Shown piece after piece: positions 36,036 through 44,960 of a stretch of DNA of 64,000 nucleotides. A model generated the notes under the pieces. The model ran no database searches. It had not been told where the DNA came from and worked only from the letters and a program-made list of their open reading frames with translations. Each line of letters begins with the position of its first letter. Position 1 is the stretch's first letter. The stretch spans positions 124,001-188,000 of the forward strand of contig NZ_CAAJGL010000156.1 of assembly GCF_900996225.1 (NCBI RefSeq), given 5' to 3'. Position numbers and translations under genes: made by a program. This stretch comes from Paraburkholderia sp. BCC1884 (GTDB lineage: Bacteria > Pseudomonadota > Gammaproteobacteria > Burkholderiales > Burkholderiaceae).

Positions 36036-36968
36036 TCAGCCTTCGAGCGCCGGATGAAGCCGCGCTTCGAGGAACTGCACGAGCGCGCGCACCTTGCTGG
36101 AATGACGGCGATTAGGCAGATACGCGGCATAGACGATGGCATTGCCTTGGTGCGGACTGGCGTCGACATTCTCGAACAGGCGCATCAGATGGCCGGCGCG
36201 AATCTCCGCGCTGACCAGCCATTCCGGTAGCAAGGCGATGCCGCGTCCGGCGAGTACCGCTTCGTGAAGGATGTCGAGACTGTTCGACAGCAGATGGCCG
36301 CGCACTTCGACACGCTCTTCGACGTGCCCCGCTGCGGACTCGCTCCGGAAGGTCCAGATCTGGCGCGTGCGGTAGCTCCCGCCATAGGCGACGCGCAGGC
36401 ACTCGTGCGTGCCGAGCGCCTGCGGATTCTGCGGCGTGCCGCAGCGTTCCAGGTAGTCATGGCTGGCCACGACGTAGCGCGGATTGTCGGTCAGTTTTCG
36501 CACGATCAGATTGGCATCGCGATCGGGCAGACCGATGCGGATCGCCACATCGATGCGATCGAGCGCGAGGTCGGCGAAATGATCGGCGACGACGACGTCG
36601 AGAAACAGCCGGGGATTGGCAGCGAGAAACGCCGCGAGATGCGGGGCGAGCCGCAAGCGGCTGTACGTGGACGGCACGGAGATGCGCAGCGTTCCGACCG
36701 GCGACGCGCCGCTGTCGACGATGCTCTCGTCGGCCTCGGCCAGATCGTCCAGCACCTTGCCGACCTGCTCGACGTAAGCGATGCCGGCGTCGGTCAGACT
36801 GACCTTCCTCGGCGTACGGGTGAGGAGAGCCGTGCCCAGCGACGCTTCGAGCGAATCCATCAGCCGCGTCACCGAGGAAGTCGCCACACCGAGCCGTTGC
36901 GCGGCTTTTGAAAAGCCGCCGGCATCGGCGACTTCCAGCAGGGTATTCAGCGCGAGGAGTTTGTCCAT
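36036..36968 (-). CDS. LysR-family transcriptional regulator
   Basis: A 310-residue LysR protein with helix-turn-helix residues 1-60 (MDKLLALNTLLEVADAGGFS, then SSVTRLMDSLEASLGTALL) and an effector domain that includes GRGIALLPEWL near residue 245. It is divergently transcribed from the DsbA-fold/FAD monooxygenase/MFS operon 118 bases away, so it is the likely regulator of that operon. The ATG at 36968 follows CAGGG; an upstream in-frame start at 37019 is less likely. A close paralogue lies at 47924, beside another MFS/VOC operon. Confidence 0.9.
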   Translation of the reverse strand: MDKLLALNTLLEVADAGGFSKAAQRLGVATSSVTRLMDSLEASLGTALLTRTPRKVSLTDAGIAYVEQVGKVLDDLAEADESIVDSGASPVGTLRISVPSTYSRLRLAPHLAAFLAANPRLFLDVVVADHFADLALDRIDVAIRIGLPDRDANLIVRKLTDNPRYVVASHDYLERCGTPQNPQALGTHECLRVAYGGSYRTRQIWTFRSESAAGHVEERVEVRGHLLSNSLDILHEAVLAGRGIALLPEWLVSAEIRAGHLMRLFENVDASPHQGNAIVYAAYLPNRRHSSKVRALVQFLEARLHPALEG

Positions 36969-37086
36969 GGTCGACCCTGACAGCGATTTGGTTGCGTTCA
37001 ATGCAACGCCAGATTGCATTTTAGCCCCATTCTACGACCGTTTCGCAACGTATAAGCTTCATGCGTTACCAAGTGAGGGGTGCAAC

Positions 37087-37740
37087 ATGCAAAAGATTCA
37101 CGTTGAGGTCAATTACGATTTCATCTGTCCGTGGTGCTGGATCGGTCAACGCAACTTCGCCGCTGCGCTTGCGGAGTCCGGCGCGAGCGGCGAAGTTGCG
37201 GTTCGCTACGTGCCGTTCGAGTTGAACCCGTCCATGCCCGTCGACGGGATGGATCGGCGCACGTATCGCACACAGAAGTTCGGCAGCTGGGCGCGCTCGC
37301 AAGCCATGGATGCCCAGGTCGCAGCCGCCGGTCTCACGGCAGGCGCGCGGTTCAACTACGGCCTCGTGGTGCGCACTCCGAACACGCGTCTCGCGCATCG
37401 GTTGATGCAGTTCGCTCAGGAGCGCCATGAAGCGCACCAGACGGCGGCCCTGTATCAAGCCATTTACGCCGCCTATTTCTCGGAAGGCCGGGACATCGGC
37501 GCGCTGGACACGCTGGTGGCCATCGCCCTCGCGCAGGGTTTCGACGCCGACGCAGTGCGTGCCTATCTGCTCTCCAACGCAGGTGAAGACCAACTCGACG
37601 TGGCTCGCCGACGCGCGGACAAGCTGGGCGTTCAGGCCGTTCCCACCACCGTGATCGACGGAGAAATCATCAGCGGCGCGCAGCCTCCGGTCGTCTTCAC
37701 GCAAGCGCTGCGTTCCGCCGCGCTGAGGAGCGCAGCATGA
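37087..37740 (+). CDS. DsbA-fold (FrnE-like) oxidoreductase
   Basis: A 217-residue cytoplasmic thioredoxin-fold protein of the FrnE/2-hydroxychromene isomerase branch. The redox-type motif CPWC is at residues 14-17 and the cis-Pro segment VPTTVIDG is near residue 190. The central helical insert (RTPNTRLAHRLMQFAQE) is typical of FrnE-like proteins. Members of this branch are thiol oxidoreductases or glutathione-dependent isomerases in aromatic degradation; the presence of both cysteines favours the first. It is the first gene of an operon and its stop overlaps the FAD monooxygenase start in an ATGA. GAGGGG precedes the ATG. Confidence 0.85.
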   Translation: MQKIHVEVNYDFICPWCWIGQRNFAAALAESGASGEVAVRYVPFELNPSMPVDGMDRRTYRTQKFGSWARSQAMDAQVAAAGLTAGARFNYGLVVRTPNTRLAHRLMQFAQERHEAHQTAALYQAIYAAYFSEGRDIGALDTLVAIALAQGFDADAVRAYLLSNAGEDQLDVARRRADKLGVQAVPTTVIDGEIISGAQPPVVFTQALRSAALRSAA

Positions 37741-38885
37741 CTGCATTCGAACCACGCCGCGCGGTCATCGTCGGCGGTTCGCTCGGCGGACTGCTGACGG
37801 CTGCCACCTTGCGCGCGGCCGGCTGGCAGGTCGACGTCTTCGAGACTTCGCCGAATCAGCTCGAAAGTCGCGGCGGCGGCGTGGTGCTTCAGCCTGACGT
37901 GCTGGACGCGCTGCAGTTCGCCGGCATCGAATTGCCGAATCCGCCCGGCGTGGCGTCGGGCGATCGCATCTATCTGGACCGCGACGACAGGCGCGTCGAA
38001 GAACTGTACATGCCGCAGATGCAGACCTCCTGGAGCCTGCTCTACCGCGCCATGAAAAACGCGCTGCCGGCCCAGCATCTGCATGCTGGCGAAACCTTCG
38101 TCAACTTTCGCAGCGACGGCGAGCGGGTGACCGCGCTGTTCGAAAGCGGACGCACTGAAGAAGCCGATCTGCTGGTCGGCGCCGACGGCATCCGCTCGAC
38201 GCTGCGCAGTCGCCTGCTGCCGGAAATCGTGCCTGTCTATGCCGGTTACGTGGCGTGGCGCGGCCTCGTGGACGAAGCCGGTCTGCCGTCACACGCCGCC
38301 GACATGCTGCGCGAACGCTTTTCGTTTCAGCAGGGCGACGGTCATTCGGCGCTCTCCTACCTGATCCCGGGCGAGAACGACTCGACTGTTGCCGGTCAGC
38401 GTCGCTGGAACTGGGTGTGGTATCGCAAGTACAGCCGCGAGCAGCTCGATCAATTGCTGATCGACCGCCATGGCGTGGCGCGGCCGTTTTCCTTACCGCC
38501 GGGTTCGACCAAATGGGCCGACGTCCTCCAGCTTCGTCAAGACGCGAAGCTGATGATGGGACCGACATTCCGCGCGCTAGTCGATGCCACCGAGGACCCC
38601 TTCATGCAGCCGATCGTCGATTTGCGCTCGCCGAAGATGGTGTTCTGCCGCGCCGTGCTACTCGGCGACGCCGCCTCGGTGCCGCGGCCGCATACCGCGG
38701 GCAGCACCGCAAAGGCCGCCTCCAATGCGCACACGCTGGCGCTCGCGCTGCTCGCCGCACAACGCAGCGGTGAGACGATCGATTCAGCGCTCAAGCATTG
38801 GGAAGGCCAGCAGTTGCAACGCGGCAAGCTCATGACCGAGATGGGCATGTCGCTCGGCAACCGTCTGATGAACATCGCCCGCTGA
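37737..38885 (+). CDS. FAD-dependent aromatic-ring monooxygenase
   Basis: A 382-residue paralogue of the monooxygenase at 17570. The N-terminal FAD motif is VIVGGSLGGLLTAATLRAAG, the mid segment is LVGADGIRSTLRSRLLPE, and the GD motif is AVLLGDAASVPRPHTAGSTAKAASN. It belongs to the class A hydroxylases resembling 2,6-dihydroxypyridine or 6-hydroxynicotinate monooxygenases. It is coupled to the upstream DsbA-fold gene by ATGA and is followed by an MFS transporter and, after a probable terminator, by a molybdenum hydroxylase set. Sequential Mo-hydroxylase and flavin-hydroxylase steps are characteristic of N-heteroaromatic breakdown, so such a substrate is plausible but unproven. Confidence 0.85.
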   Translation: MTAFEPRRAVIVGGSLGGLLTAATLRAAGWQVDVFETSPNQLESRGGGVVLQPDVLDALQFAGIELPNPPGVASGDRIYLDRDDRRVEELYMPQMQTSWSLLYRAMKNALPAQHLHAGETFVNFRSDGERVTALFESGRTEEADLLVGADGIRSTLRSRLLPEIVPVYAGYVAWRGLVDEAGLPSHAADMLRERFSFQQGDGHSALSYLIPGENDSTVAGQRRWNWVWYRKYSREQLDQLLIDRHGVARPFSLPPGSTKWADVLQLRQDAKLMMGPTFRALVDATEDPFMQPIVDLRSPKMVFCRAVLLGDAASVPRPHTAGSTAKAASNAHTLALALLAAQRSGETIDSALKHWEGQQLQRGKLMTEMGMSLGNRLMNIAR

Positions 38886-38923
38886 GGGTGCGAGTTTCCG
38901 TTTCTCTAGTTCAAGGAGTTGTC

Positions 38924-40138
38924 ATGTCAACCCAGGCATCGATTACGACCGGCGGCACCAGTCCGGTCAAGCTAACGCGCGGTCTGATTGCGCTATTTGC
39001 ATTCTGCTGCGGCGCCATCGTCGCCAACCTGTACTACGCGCAGCCGATCACCGAATTGATCGCGCCCGACATTCGCATGTCGCCGGATACGGCCAGCCTC
39101 ATCGTGTCGCTCACGCAGATCGGCTATGCGTTGGGCCTGTTCTTTCTCGTGCCCCTCGGCGATCTGCTCGAGAACCGCAAGTTGATGATCACCACCGCGC
39201 TCGTCTCGATTGCGAGTCTCGCTGCAGCCGCTTTCGCTCATCAGCCGGGCTGGTTTCTCGGGATCTCACTGCTGGTCGGTTTCAGCTCGGTGGCCGTGCA
39301 GATCCTGATTCCGCTCGCCGCGCATCTCGCGCCGGACGAGTCGCGCGGCAAGGTGGTCGGCACCATCATGAGCGGCTTGCTGCTCGGCATTCTGCTGTCG
39401 CGTCCGATCTCCAGCGTGATCGCAGGACACTTCGGCTGGCGCGCGGTGTTCGGCTGCGCCGCCGTGCTGATGGCAATCGTGACCAGCGTGCTCGCACTGA
39501 CAATTCCACGTCGTCAGCCGGAACACAAGGCCACGTATTTCGAACTGATCGGCTCGCTCGGCCACCTGCTTCGCACGATGCCGGTTCTGCGCCACCGCTC
39601 GCTGTATCAGGGCTTGATGTTCGCTTCGTTCAGCCTCTTCTGGACGGCTATTCCCGTCGAGCTGACGCGACAGTTCGGGCTGTCGCAAACCGCGATCGCG
39701 ATCTTCGCGCTGGTCGGCGCAATCGGCGCGACCTCCGCACCGGTCGCGGGGCGTCTCGCCGACGCTGGCCACACCGTGCGCGCCACCCTGATCGCACTCG
39801 TGGTGGGCGCACTCGCCTATACGCCTGCGTTGATTCATCCGGCGTGGGGTGTCGTCGGCCTGGTCGCGACCGGCATCGTGCTCGACTTTGCCGTGCAGAT
39901 GAACATGGTGCTGGGTCAACGCGAAATCTATGCGCTGCATGCGGCAAGCCGCAACCGTCTGAACGCGCTGTATATGACGAGCATCTTCGTGGGCGGCGCC
40001 TTTGGTTCAGCGCTCGCGAGTCCGCTCTATCAGCACGGCGGCTGGACGCTGGTCGCGGGGGTTGCCACGGCGTTCCCGCTGCTTGCATTGCTTCACTACC
40101 TGGCAATCGGCCGGCCGCACGCTGCGCGGATTGCCTGA
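38924..40138 (+). CDS. MFS transporter
   Basis: A 404-residue major facilitator with about twelve membrane helices. The N-terminal pattern NLYYAQPITELIAP and the loop motif PLGDLLENRKLMI (DRxGRR-like) after helix 2 are typical of the DHA-type efflux or YbcL-like subgroup. It is the third gene of the operon with the DsbA-fold protein and FAD monooxygenase. The ATG at 38924 follows CAAGGAG. It may import the aromatic substrate or export a metabolite; direction cannot be read from sequence. A hairpin follows the stop. Confidence 0.85.
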   Translation: MSTQASITTGGTSPVKLTRGLIALFAFCCGAIVANLYYAQPITELIAPDIRMSPDTASLIVSLTQIGYALGLFFLVPLGDLLENRKLMITTALVSIASLAAAAFAHQPGWFLGISLLVGFSSVAVQILIPLAAHLAPDESRGKVVGTIMSGLLLGILLSRPISSVIAGHFGWRAVFGCAAVLMAIVTSVLALTIPRRQPEHKATYFELIGSLGHLLRTMPVLRHRSLYQGLMFASFSLFWTAIPVELTRQFGLSQTAIAIFALVGAIGATSAPVAGRLADAGHTVRATLIALVVGALAYTPALIHPAWGVVGLVATGIVLDFAVQMNMVLGQREIYALHAASRNRLNALYMTSIFVGGAFGSALASPLYQHGGWTLVAGVATAFPLLALLHYLAIGRPHAARIA

Positions 40139-40156
40139 GCACACTGTCGATTCGTG

Positions 40157-40181
40157 AGCCGGGCGGCCACGCCGCCTGGCT
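40157..40181 (+). terminator. Probable terminator after the MFS gene
   Basis: Arms AGCCGGGCGGC (40157-40167) and GCCGCCTGGCT (40171-40181) pair with a single G-T wobble around a 3-base loop, followed by TAATAAAAATT. It lies 18 bases after the MFS stop and separates this operon from the cytochrome/Mo-hydroxylase operon. Confidence 0.5.
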
Positions 40182-40319
40182 TAATAAAAATTCAGCGTCG
40201 ATTCAGGAATAAACGTAGCGCTGGCGATAGGCTAGCCAGCACGTCTCGACCTGGCCAGCGCTCGCGCGCGGCGCATGCGTGCGACCTTCCTGATCGAGAC
40301 ATCTGAAAAAGGTGCGTGA

Positions 40320-41600
40320 ATGACTCTCAAGCCCAGATTTCTATGGGGCGGTGGCGTGGTCGTGGTGGCCGCGCTGGCCGTCGCCGTGGCGCTGATGTGG
40401 AAACCCGCCATCGCGCCGATCACCGCGCCGCCGCCGGCGTCGTTCGACGCGCAAACCCGGCTCGCCGGCGCGCGTGTCGTGGCGCTCGGCGACTGCATCG
40501 TCTGTCACACCGCGAAAGGCGGCCAGCCGTTTGCCGGCGGCCTGCCGCTCGCGACACCGTTCGGCACGATCTACGCGACCAACATCACGCCCGATGTCGA
40601 GACGGGGATCGGCAGCTGGTCGCTCGAGGCCTTCACACGCGCGGTGCGTCACGGCGTGGCGCGCGACGGCCATCTGCTCTATCCGGCGTTTCCGTATATC
40701 CACTTCACCCACATGTCGGATGGCGACATCTCGGCCGCCTACGCCTATCTGATGACGCGCGAGCCGGTCAAGGCAACCGCACCCGCGAACGAGCTGATCT
40801 TCCCGCTCAACTTCAGGCCCTTGCTCGCCTTCTGGAACGTGCTGTTTCTGCATCCCGGCGCAGATGTCGCGGACGCTTCCAAAGACGCGCAGTGGAACCG
40901 CGGCAAGCTGCTGGTGGACGGCCTCGGCCATTGCGCCTCGTGCCATTCGCCGCTCAATCCGATCGGCGGCGAAAAGCTCGGCCATGCATTTGACGGCGGT
41001 GTCGTGGACGGCTGGGAAGCGCCGCCGCTCAACGCGCTCGGCACGGCGCCAAAACCGTGGACTCAGGCGCAACTCGTCACCTATCTGCGCACCGGCCGCG
41101 CCAGCGAGCACGGTGCCGCTGCGGGCCCGATGCTGCCGGTTACGCGCGATCTCGCCACGGTGCCCGAAGAAGATGTGCAAGCGATCGCCGCGTACATTCT
41201 GTCGATCCAGAAGCACGAGCCCGTCGCCACCCGTGCGCTGACGACCGACGCCACGCTCTCGCCCGAAGCGCAAAACGGCGCGCTGCTGTTCGCCGCTTCG
41301 TGCGCGCAATGCCACGGCCCGCACGCGCCCATGCAATCGATTGGCGAGCGCCCTTCGCTCGCGTTCAGCACGGCCGTGAACGCGACGACGCCGCGCAACG
41401 CGATCCAGATGATGCTCAACGGTATCGACTGGCATGGCGAAGACACGTTGAACTACATGCCGGCCTTCAGCCAGGTTTATAGCGACCAGCAAATCGCCGA
41501 TCTGGCGTCCTACATTCGCGCCGCCTATTCGCAGCGCGGCCCGTGGCAGGACGTCGAGGCGACGGTCGCCAAAGTCAGAAAGGAGAACGACGCGCGATGA
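40320..41600 (+). CDS. Membrane-anchored triheme cytochrome c
   Basis: A 426-residue protein with an N-terminal anchor (residues 10-27) and three c-type heme sites: C59/C62/H63, C205/C208/H209 and C328/C331/H332. This is the layout of the cytochrome subunits of periplasmic alcohol/aldehyde dehydrogenases and of xanthine-oxidase-type hydroxylases that pass electrons to the respiratory chain. It is translationally coupled (ATGA at 41597-41600) to the [2Fe-2S] subunit gene and then to the molybdenum subunit gene, so it should be the electron outlet of that complex. The heme domains face the periplasm. Confidence 0.88.
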   Translation: MTLKPRFLWGGGVVVVAALAVAVALMWKPAIAPITAPPPASFDAQTRLAGARVVALGDCIVCHTAKGGQPFAGGLPLATPFGTIYATNITPDVETGIGSWSLEAFTRAVRHGVARDGHLLYPAFPYIHFTHMSDGDISAAYAYLMTREPVKATAPANELIFPLNFRPLLAFWNVLFLHPGADVADASKDAQWNRGKLLVDGLGHCASCHSPLNPIGGEKLGHAFDGGVVDGWEAPPLNALGTAPKPWTQAQLVTYLRTGRASEHGAAAGPMLPVTRDLATVPEEDVQAIAAYILSIQKHEPVATRALTTDATLSPEAQNGALLFAASCAQCHGPHAPMQSIGERPSLAFSTAVNATTPRNAIQMMLNGIDWHGEDTLNYMPAFSQVYSDQQIADLASYIRAAYSQRGPWQDVEATVAKVRKENDAR

Positions 41601-42109
41601 TTACTCTGACCGTCAACGGCGTGCAGCACGCCCTCGATATCGATCCGTCGACGCCGCTTCTGTATGCGCTGCGTAACGACCTCCATCTGCATGGCGCGAA
41701 GTTCGGCTGTGGACTCGGACAATGCGGCGCCTGCACGGTGATCGTGGGCGACAAGCCCATGTTCTCCTGCCTGATTCCCGTGTCGTCGATCGGCACGCGT
41801 GCCGTGCGCACGATCGAAGGCCTCGGCACGATCGAGCATCCCAGTCCGCTGCAGAAGTCGTTTATCGATCATCAGGCGGCCCAGTGCGGTTACTGTATCG
41901 CCGGCATGATCATGCGCGCCCAGGCGCTGCTCGATCGCAATCCACGCCCGACCGAGCAGGAATTGCTCGACCATATGGAACCCAACCTGTGCCGTTGCGG
42001 CACGCATCTGCGGATTCTCGCCGCGATTCGTGAGGTCGCGCATCTGCCGGCTGGCGACACCCTATCCAACGAACCGATGGAGATGGCGAGTCTCGGAGGC
42101 GCGCAATGA
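41597..42109 (+). CDS. [2Fe-2S] subunit of molybdenum hydroxylase
   Basis: A 170-residue subunit of the xanthine dehydrogenase superfamily. The plant-ferredoxin-type cluster ligands are C38, C43, C46 and C58 (GCGLGQCGAC); the second cluster is bound by C97/C100 and C132/C134 (QCGYC and LCRC). It resembles small subunits of isoquinoline 1-oxidoreductase and nicotinate dehydrogenase, which relay electrons from the molybdenum site. Both ends overlap neighbours by ATGA, and the order cytochrome c, Fe-S, Mo subunit lacks a separate FAD subunit. Electrons therefore probably leave through the triheme cytochrome. Confidence 0.92.
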   Translation: MITLTVNGVQHALDIDPSTPLLYALRNDLHLHGAKFGCGLGQCGACTVIVGDKPMFSCLIPVSSIGTRAVRTIEGLGTIEHPSPLQKSFIDHQAAQCGYCIAGMIMRAQALLDRNPRPTEQELLDHMEPNLCRCGTHLRILAAIREVAHLPAGDTLSNEPMEMASLGGAQ

Positions 42110-44370
42110 GCGACGTCGACGAAACAATCAACGAGGGGCGCCGCCGCTTCATGGTGTCCGGCGCGCTGGTGGTGAGCTTTAGCCTGTTCCCCGGCGTCAA
42201 GGCGATGGCCCAGGAGGTGATCGCCGACGAAGGCGCTGCCGTTCACATCGGCAAGGCCACGCAGATGCTGGCCGGCAGTCTGAAGACCAACCCTTATCTC
42301 GACGCGTGGATCAAGATCAATGCGGCGGGTAAAGTCACCGTCTATACCGGCAAGGTGGAACTCGGCACAGGCGTGCGCACGGCGCTGCTGCAGGTCGCGG
42401 CGGAACAACTGGACATGGCGCCCTCGCTCATTACGTTTCTGATGGCAGACACGGGCGCCTCGCCGGACGAAGGCCTCACGGCCGGCAGCCATACGATCGC
42501 CGACAGCGGCAGCGCGTTGCTCAACGCGGCGGCTCAGGTGCGCGGCCTGCTGGTCGATGCGGCGGCGAAACACTTCGGCGTGAACGGCAGCGAACTGGTG
42601 GCACACAATGGGGTCATCAAGGCGCCGGATGGCCGCAGCATGACGTATGGCGAAGCGGTTGGTCTCGTCGATCTGCATCGCATGGCCACGCCGACTTCGC
42701 CCCTGAAAAACCCGGCCAGCTTCGACATGATCGGCACCTCGCTGCCGCGCGTGGACATACCCGGCAAGGTCACGGGCGGCCCGAGCTACGTTCAGGACAT
42801 GATGATGCCGGGCATGCTGCATGCCCGCGTCGTGATGCCGCCTGTCTACGACGCAAAGCTGCTGGAAACCAACTCGGCCGATGTGCTGAAGATGCCGGGC
42901 GTGCTGAAGGTGGTCCGCAGCGGCAGCGTGCTCGCCGTCGTGGCGAAGGGCGAATGGCAAGCGGTGCAGGCGCAACGCGCGCTGTCGGCGGCCAGCAAGT
43001 GGACTGCCGGGCGCACGTTGCCCGACCCGGCCACCGTGCACCGCGATCTCAAGCAGATCTCCACCCAGCACATCGAGATCGCGAACACGCATGAACCAGC
43101 CGGCACGCCGGTCAAAACACTGAGCGCGAAGTACACCAAGCGCTACATGATGCATGGTTCGATTGGTCCGTCCTGCTCGATCGCGCTGTTCAAGGATGGC
43201 GAAATGACGGTCTGGACACATACGCAAGGCGTCTATCCGTTACGCGACGGGCTGGCAGAAATGCTGTCCATGCCGAAGGAAAAGATCCGCTGTATCCACG
43301 TAGAAGGATCGGGTTGCTACGGCCACAATGGAGCGGACGACGTCGCCGCGCACGCCGTGCTGATCGCCCGCGACCTGCCCAACGCACCGGTTCGCGTGCA
43401 ATGGATGCGCGATCAGGAACACACGTGGGACCACTTCACACCCGCGATGGTCACCGAGGTCAGTGCCTCGCTCGACGCGAGCGGGCGCATCGTCGACTGG
43501 AACTATGCGCTGTGGAGCAGTTCGCACAACGAGCGGATCGTCAACGCCGGACGGCTGCTTCCGGCACGCATGCTGGAACCGCCGTTCGTATCCGCCCCCT
43601 CGGTGCCGATGGTGCAGCCTGAAGGCGGTGGCGATCGCAACGCGATTCCGCTCTACGCATTGCCGAACCTGCATGTGATGAACAATTTCTCACCGACCAT
43701 GCCTTTGCAAACGTCGGCGATGCGCTCACTCGGCGCCCACATGAACGTGTTCTCGATCGAAGCCATCATGGACGAACTGGCCGCTGCCGCCGGCGCCGAT
43801 CCGGTGGCATTTCGGCTCGAGCATATGCAGGACCCGCGCGCGCGTGACGTGATCCAGCTGGCCGCGCGCAAATTCGGCTGGCCGAGGCCGCCACGCAAGC
43901 GCAATCACGGTGTCGGCTTTGCGTTCGGCAAGTACAAGAACCTGATGGCGTACGTGGCCATGGCGGTCGAGATATCCGTCGTGCCGGAGACCGGTCAGGT
44001 AGTGCTCGAGCGCGCCGAAGTCGCGGTCGACTCCGGGCAGATCGTCAATCCGAATGGCATTCGCAACCAGATCGAAGGCGGCGTGGTTCAGGCGGCCAGC
44101 TGGACGCTCTACGAAGAGCTCAAGTTCGACACGTCGAGAATTCGCAGCTTCGACTGGAGCAGTTACCCGATCCTGCGTTACTCCGCTGCGCCGCGCAGCA
44201 TCGACGTGCATCTCATCAACCGGCCGGGTGCGCCGTTTCTCGGCGCGGCCGAAGCGTCGATGGGGCCGACCGCGGGCGCACTCGCCAATGCGTTGTTCGA
44301 CGCGACCGGCAAGCGGCTGCGCGACATGCCGCTAGCCGGCGAGCGACTGCGGAAGATGATCGACGTATAG
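42106..44370 (+). CDS. Molybdopterin-binding catalytic subunit of Mo hydroxylase, Tat signal
   Basis: A 754-residue large subunit of the aldehyde oxidase/isoquinoline 1-oxidoreductase beta family. The N-terminus RRRFMVSGALVVSFSLF is a twin-arginine signal. Domain order is that of the single-chain beta subunits, with GKVELGTGVRTALLQVAAEQL early, a central substrate/cofactor region (GSIGPSC and GCYGHNGADDVAAHAV) and GAAEASMGPTAGALANALFDATGKRLRDMP at the end carrying the expected catalytic Glu region. With the coupled Fe-S and cytochrome subunits it would hydroxylate an N-heteroaromatic or oxidise an aldehyde outside the cytoplasmic membrane. A strong terminator follows. The substrate is unknown. 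Confidence 0.88.
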   Translation: MSDVDETINEGRRRFMVSGALVVSFSLFPGVKAMAQEVIADEGAAVHIGKATQMLAGSLKTNPYLDAWIKINAAGKVTVYTGKVELGTGVRTALLQVAAEQLDMAPSLITFLMADTGASPDEGLTAGSHTIADSGSALLNAAAQVRGLLVDAAAKHFGVNGSELVAHNGVIKAPDGRSMTYGEAVGLVDLHRMATPTSPLKNPASFDMIGTSLPRVDIPGKVTGGPSYVQDMMMPGMLHARVVMPPVYDAKLLETNSADVLKMPGVLKVVRSGSVLAVVAKGEWQAVQAQRALSAASKWTAGRTLPDPATVHRDLKQISTQHIEIANTHEPAGTPVKTLSAKYTKRYMMHGSIGPSCSIALFKDGEMTVWTHTQGVYPLRDGLAEMLSMPKEKIRCIHVEGSGCYGHNGADDVAAHAVLIARDLPNAPVRVQWMRDQEHTWDHFTPAMVTEVSASLDASGRIVDWNYALWSSSHNERIVNAGRLLPARMLEPPFVSAPSVPMVQPEGGGDRNAIPLYALPNLHVMNNFSPTMPLQTSAMRSLGAHMNVFSIEAIMDELAAAAGADPVAFRLEHMQDPRARDVIQLAARKFGWPRPPRKRNHGVGFAFGKYKNLMAYVAMAVEISVVPETGQVVLERAEVAVDSGQIVNPNGIRNQIEGGVVQAASWTLYEELKFDTSRIRSFDWSSYPILRYSAAPRSIDVHLINRPGAPFLGAAEASMGPTAGALANALFDATGKRLRDMPLAGERLRKMIDV

Positions 44371-44384
44371 CGCGACATGGCAAA

Positions 44385-44416
44385 AAAACGGCGAGGCCGG
44401 ATGGCCTCGCCGTTTT
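44385..44416. terminator. Bidirectional terminator
   Basis: AAAACGGCGAGGCC (44385-44398) and GGCCTCGCCGTTTT (44403-44416) are perfect arms with a 4-base loop and flanking A/T runs. It lies between the end of the molybdenum subunit gene and the end of the convergent DsbA-like gene and should terminate both. Confidence 0.85.
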
Positions 44417-44432
44417 CGATACTGCGGAAAAT

Positions 44433-44960
44433 TCAGGCGCTCCGAATCGCCGCGCGCAGGGCTGAAATCAGGGTATCCGCATCGCGGTCGCCTTCATAAC
44501 GGTGACCGTTGATGAACAACGTCGGCGTACCGTTCACGCCGCTGCGCAACCCGCTGTCGAAGTCTTTCTGAATCGTCTCGTCGTACGTACCGGAGAAAGC
44601 GCTCGCCAGGTCGCGAGTGTGCAGTCCGAGTTCGGCGCCGTAGCGGCCCAGATCGCTGTCGGTCAGGGCGGTCTGGTTTTCGTACAACGCATCGTGCGCC
44701 TCCCAGAATTTTCCGACGGTGGCTGCGGCTTCCGAAAACTCAGCGGCATGCAGTGCGTGCGCATGCATGTCGGTGAGCGGAAAATGCCGGAACACGAAAC
44801 GCAACTGGTCGCCCATGGACCGCTGCACGGCTTTGATCACACCGTACATCGCGCCGCAGTAGGGACATTCGAAGTCGCCGTACTCGACGAGCGTGACAGG
44901 TGCGTCGGCGGGTCCTTGTGCATGGTCGGCGCTGCCAACCGGCGGGGAAAGATGGCTCAT
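44433..44960 (-). CDS. DsbA-like thioredoxin-fold protein
   Basis: A 175-residue protein with redox motif CPYC at residues 32-35 (YGDFECPYCG), the cis-Pro segment GTPTLFING near residue 143, and the helical insertion of DsbA-like oxidoreductases. There is no signal peptide, so it appears cytoplasmic, like the DsbA-family proteins that assist peroxiredoxins or act in glutathione-like disulfide exchange. The ATG at 44960 is preceded by AGGAAA and overlaps the peroxiredoxin stop (ATGA), so the pair is coupled and the protein may reduce the peroxiredoxin. Confidence 0.87.
   Translation of the reverse strand: MSHLSPPVGSADHAQGPADAPVTLVEYGDFECPYCGAMYGVIKAVQRSMGDQLRFVFRHFPLTDMHAHALHAAEFSEAAATVGKFWEAHDALYENQTALTDSDLGRYGAELGLHTRDLASAFSGTYDETIQKDFDSGLRSGVNGTPTLFINGHRYEGDRDADTLISALRAAIRSA

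Noticed and set aside
41890-43227. A 445-codon minus-strand ORF opposite the Mo-hydroxylase genes
   Set aside because: No recognisable domain; the coupled plus-strand genes explain the region fully.
36036-44370. A complete nicotinate degradation cluster
   Set aside because: A Mo hydroxylase and a 6-hydroxynicotinate-like monooxygenase are suggestive, but genes for dihydroxypyridine dioxygenase, deformylase, amidase and maleate isomerase are absent from the window. Nic gene names were therefore not assigned.
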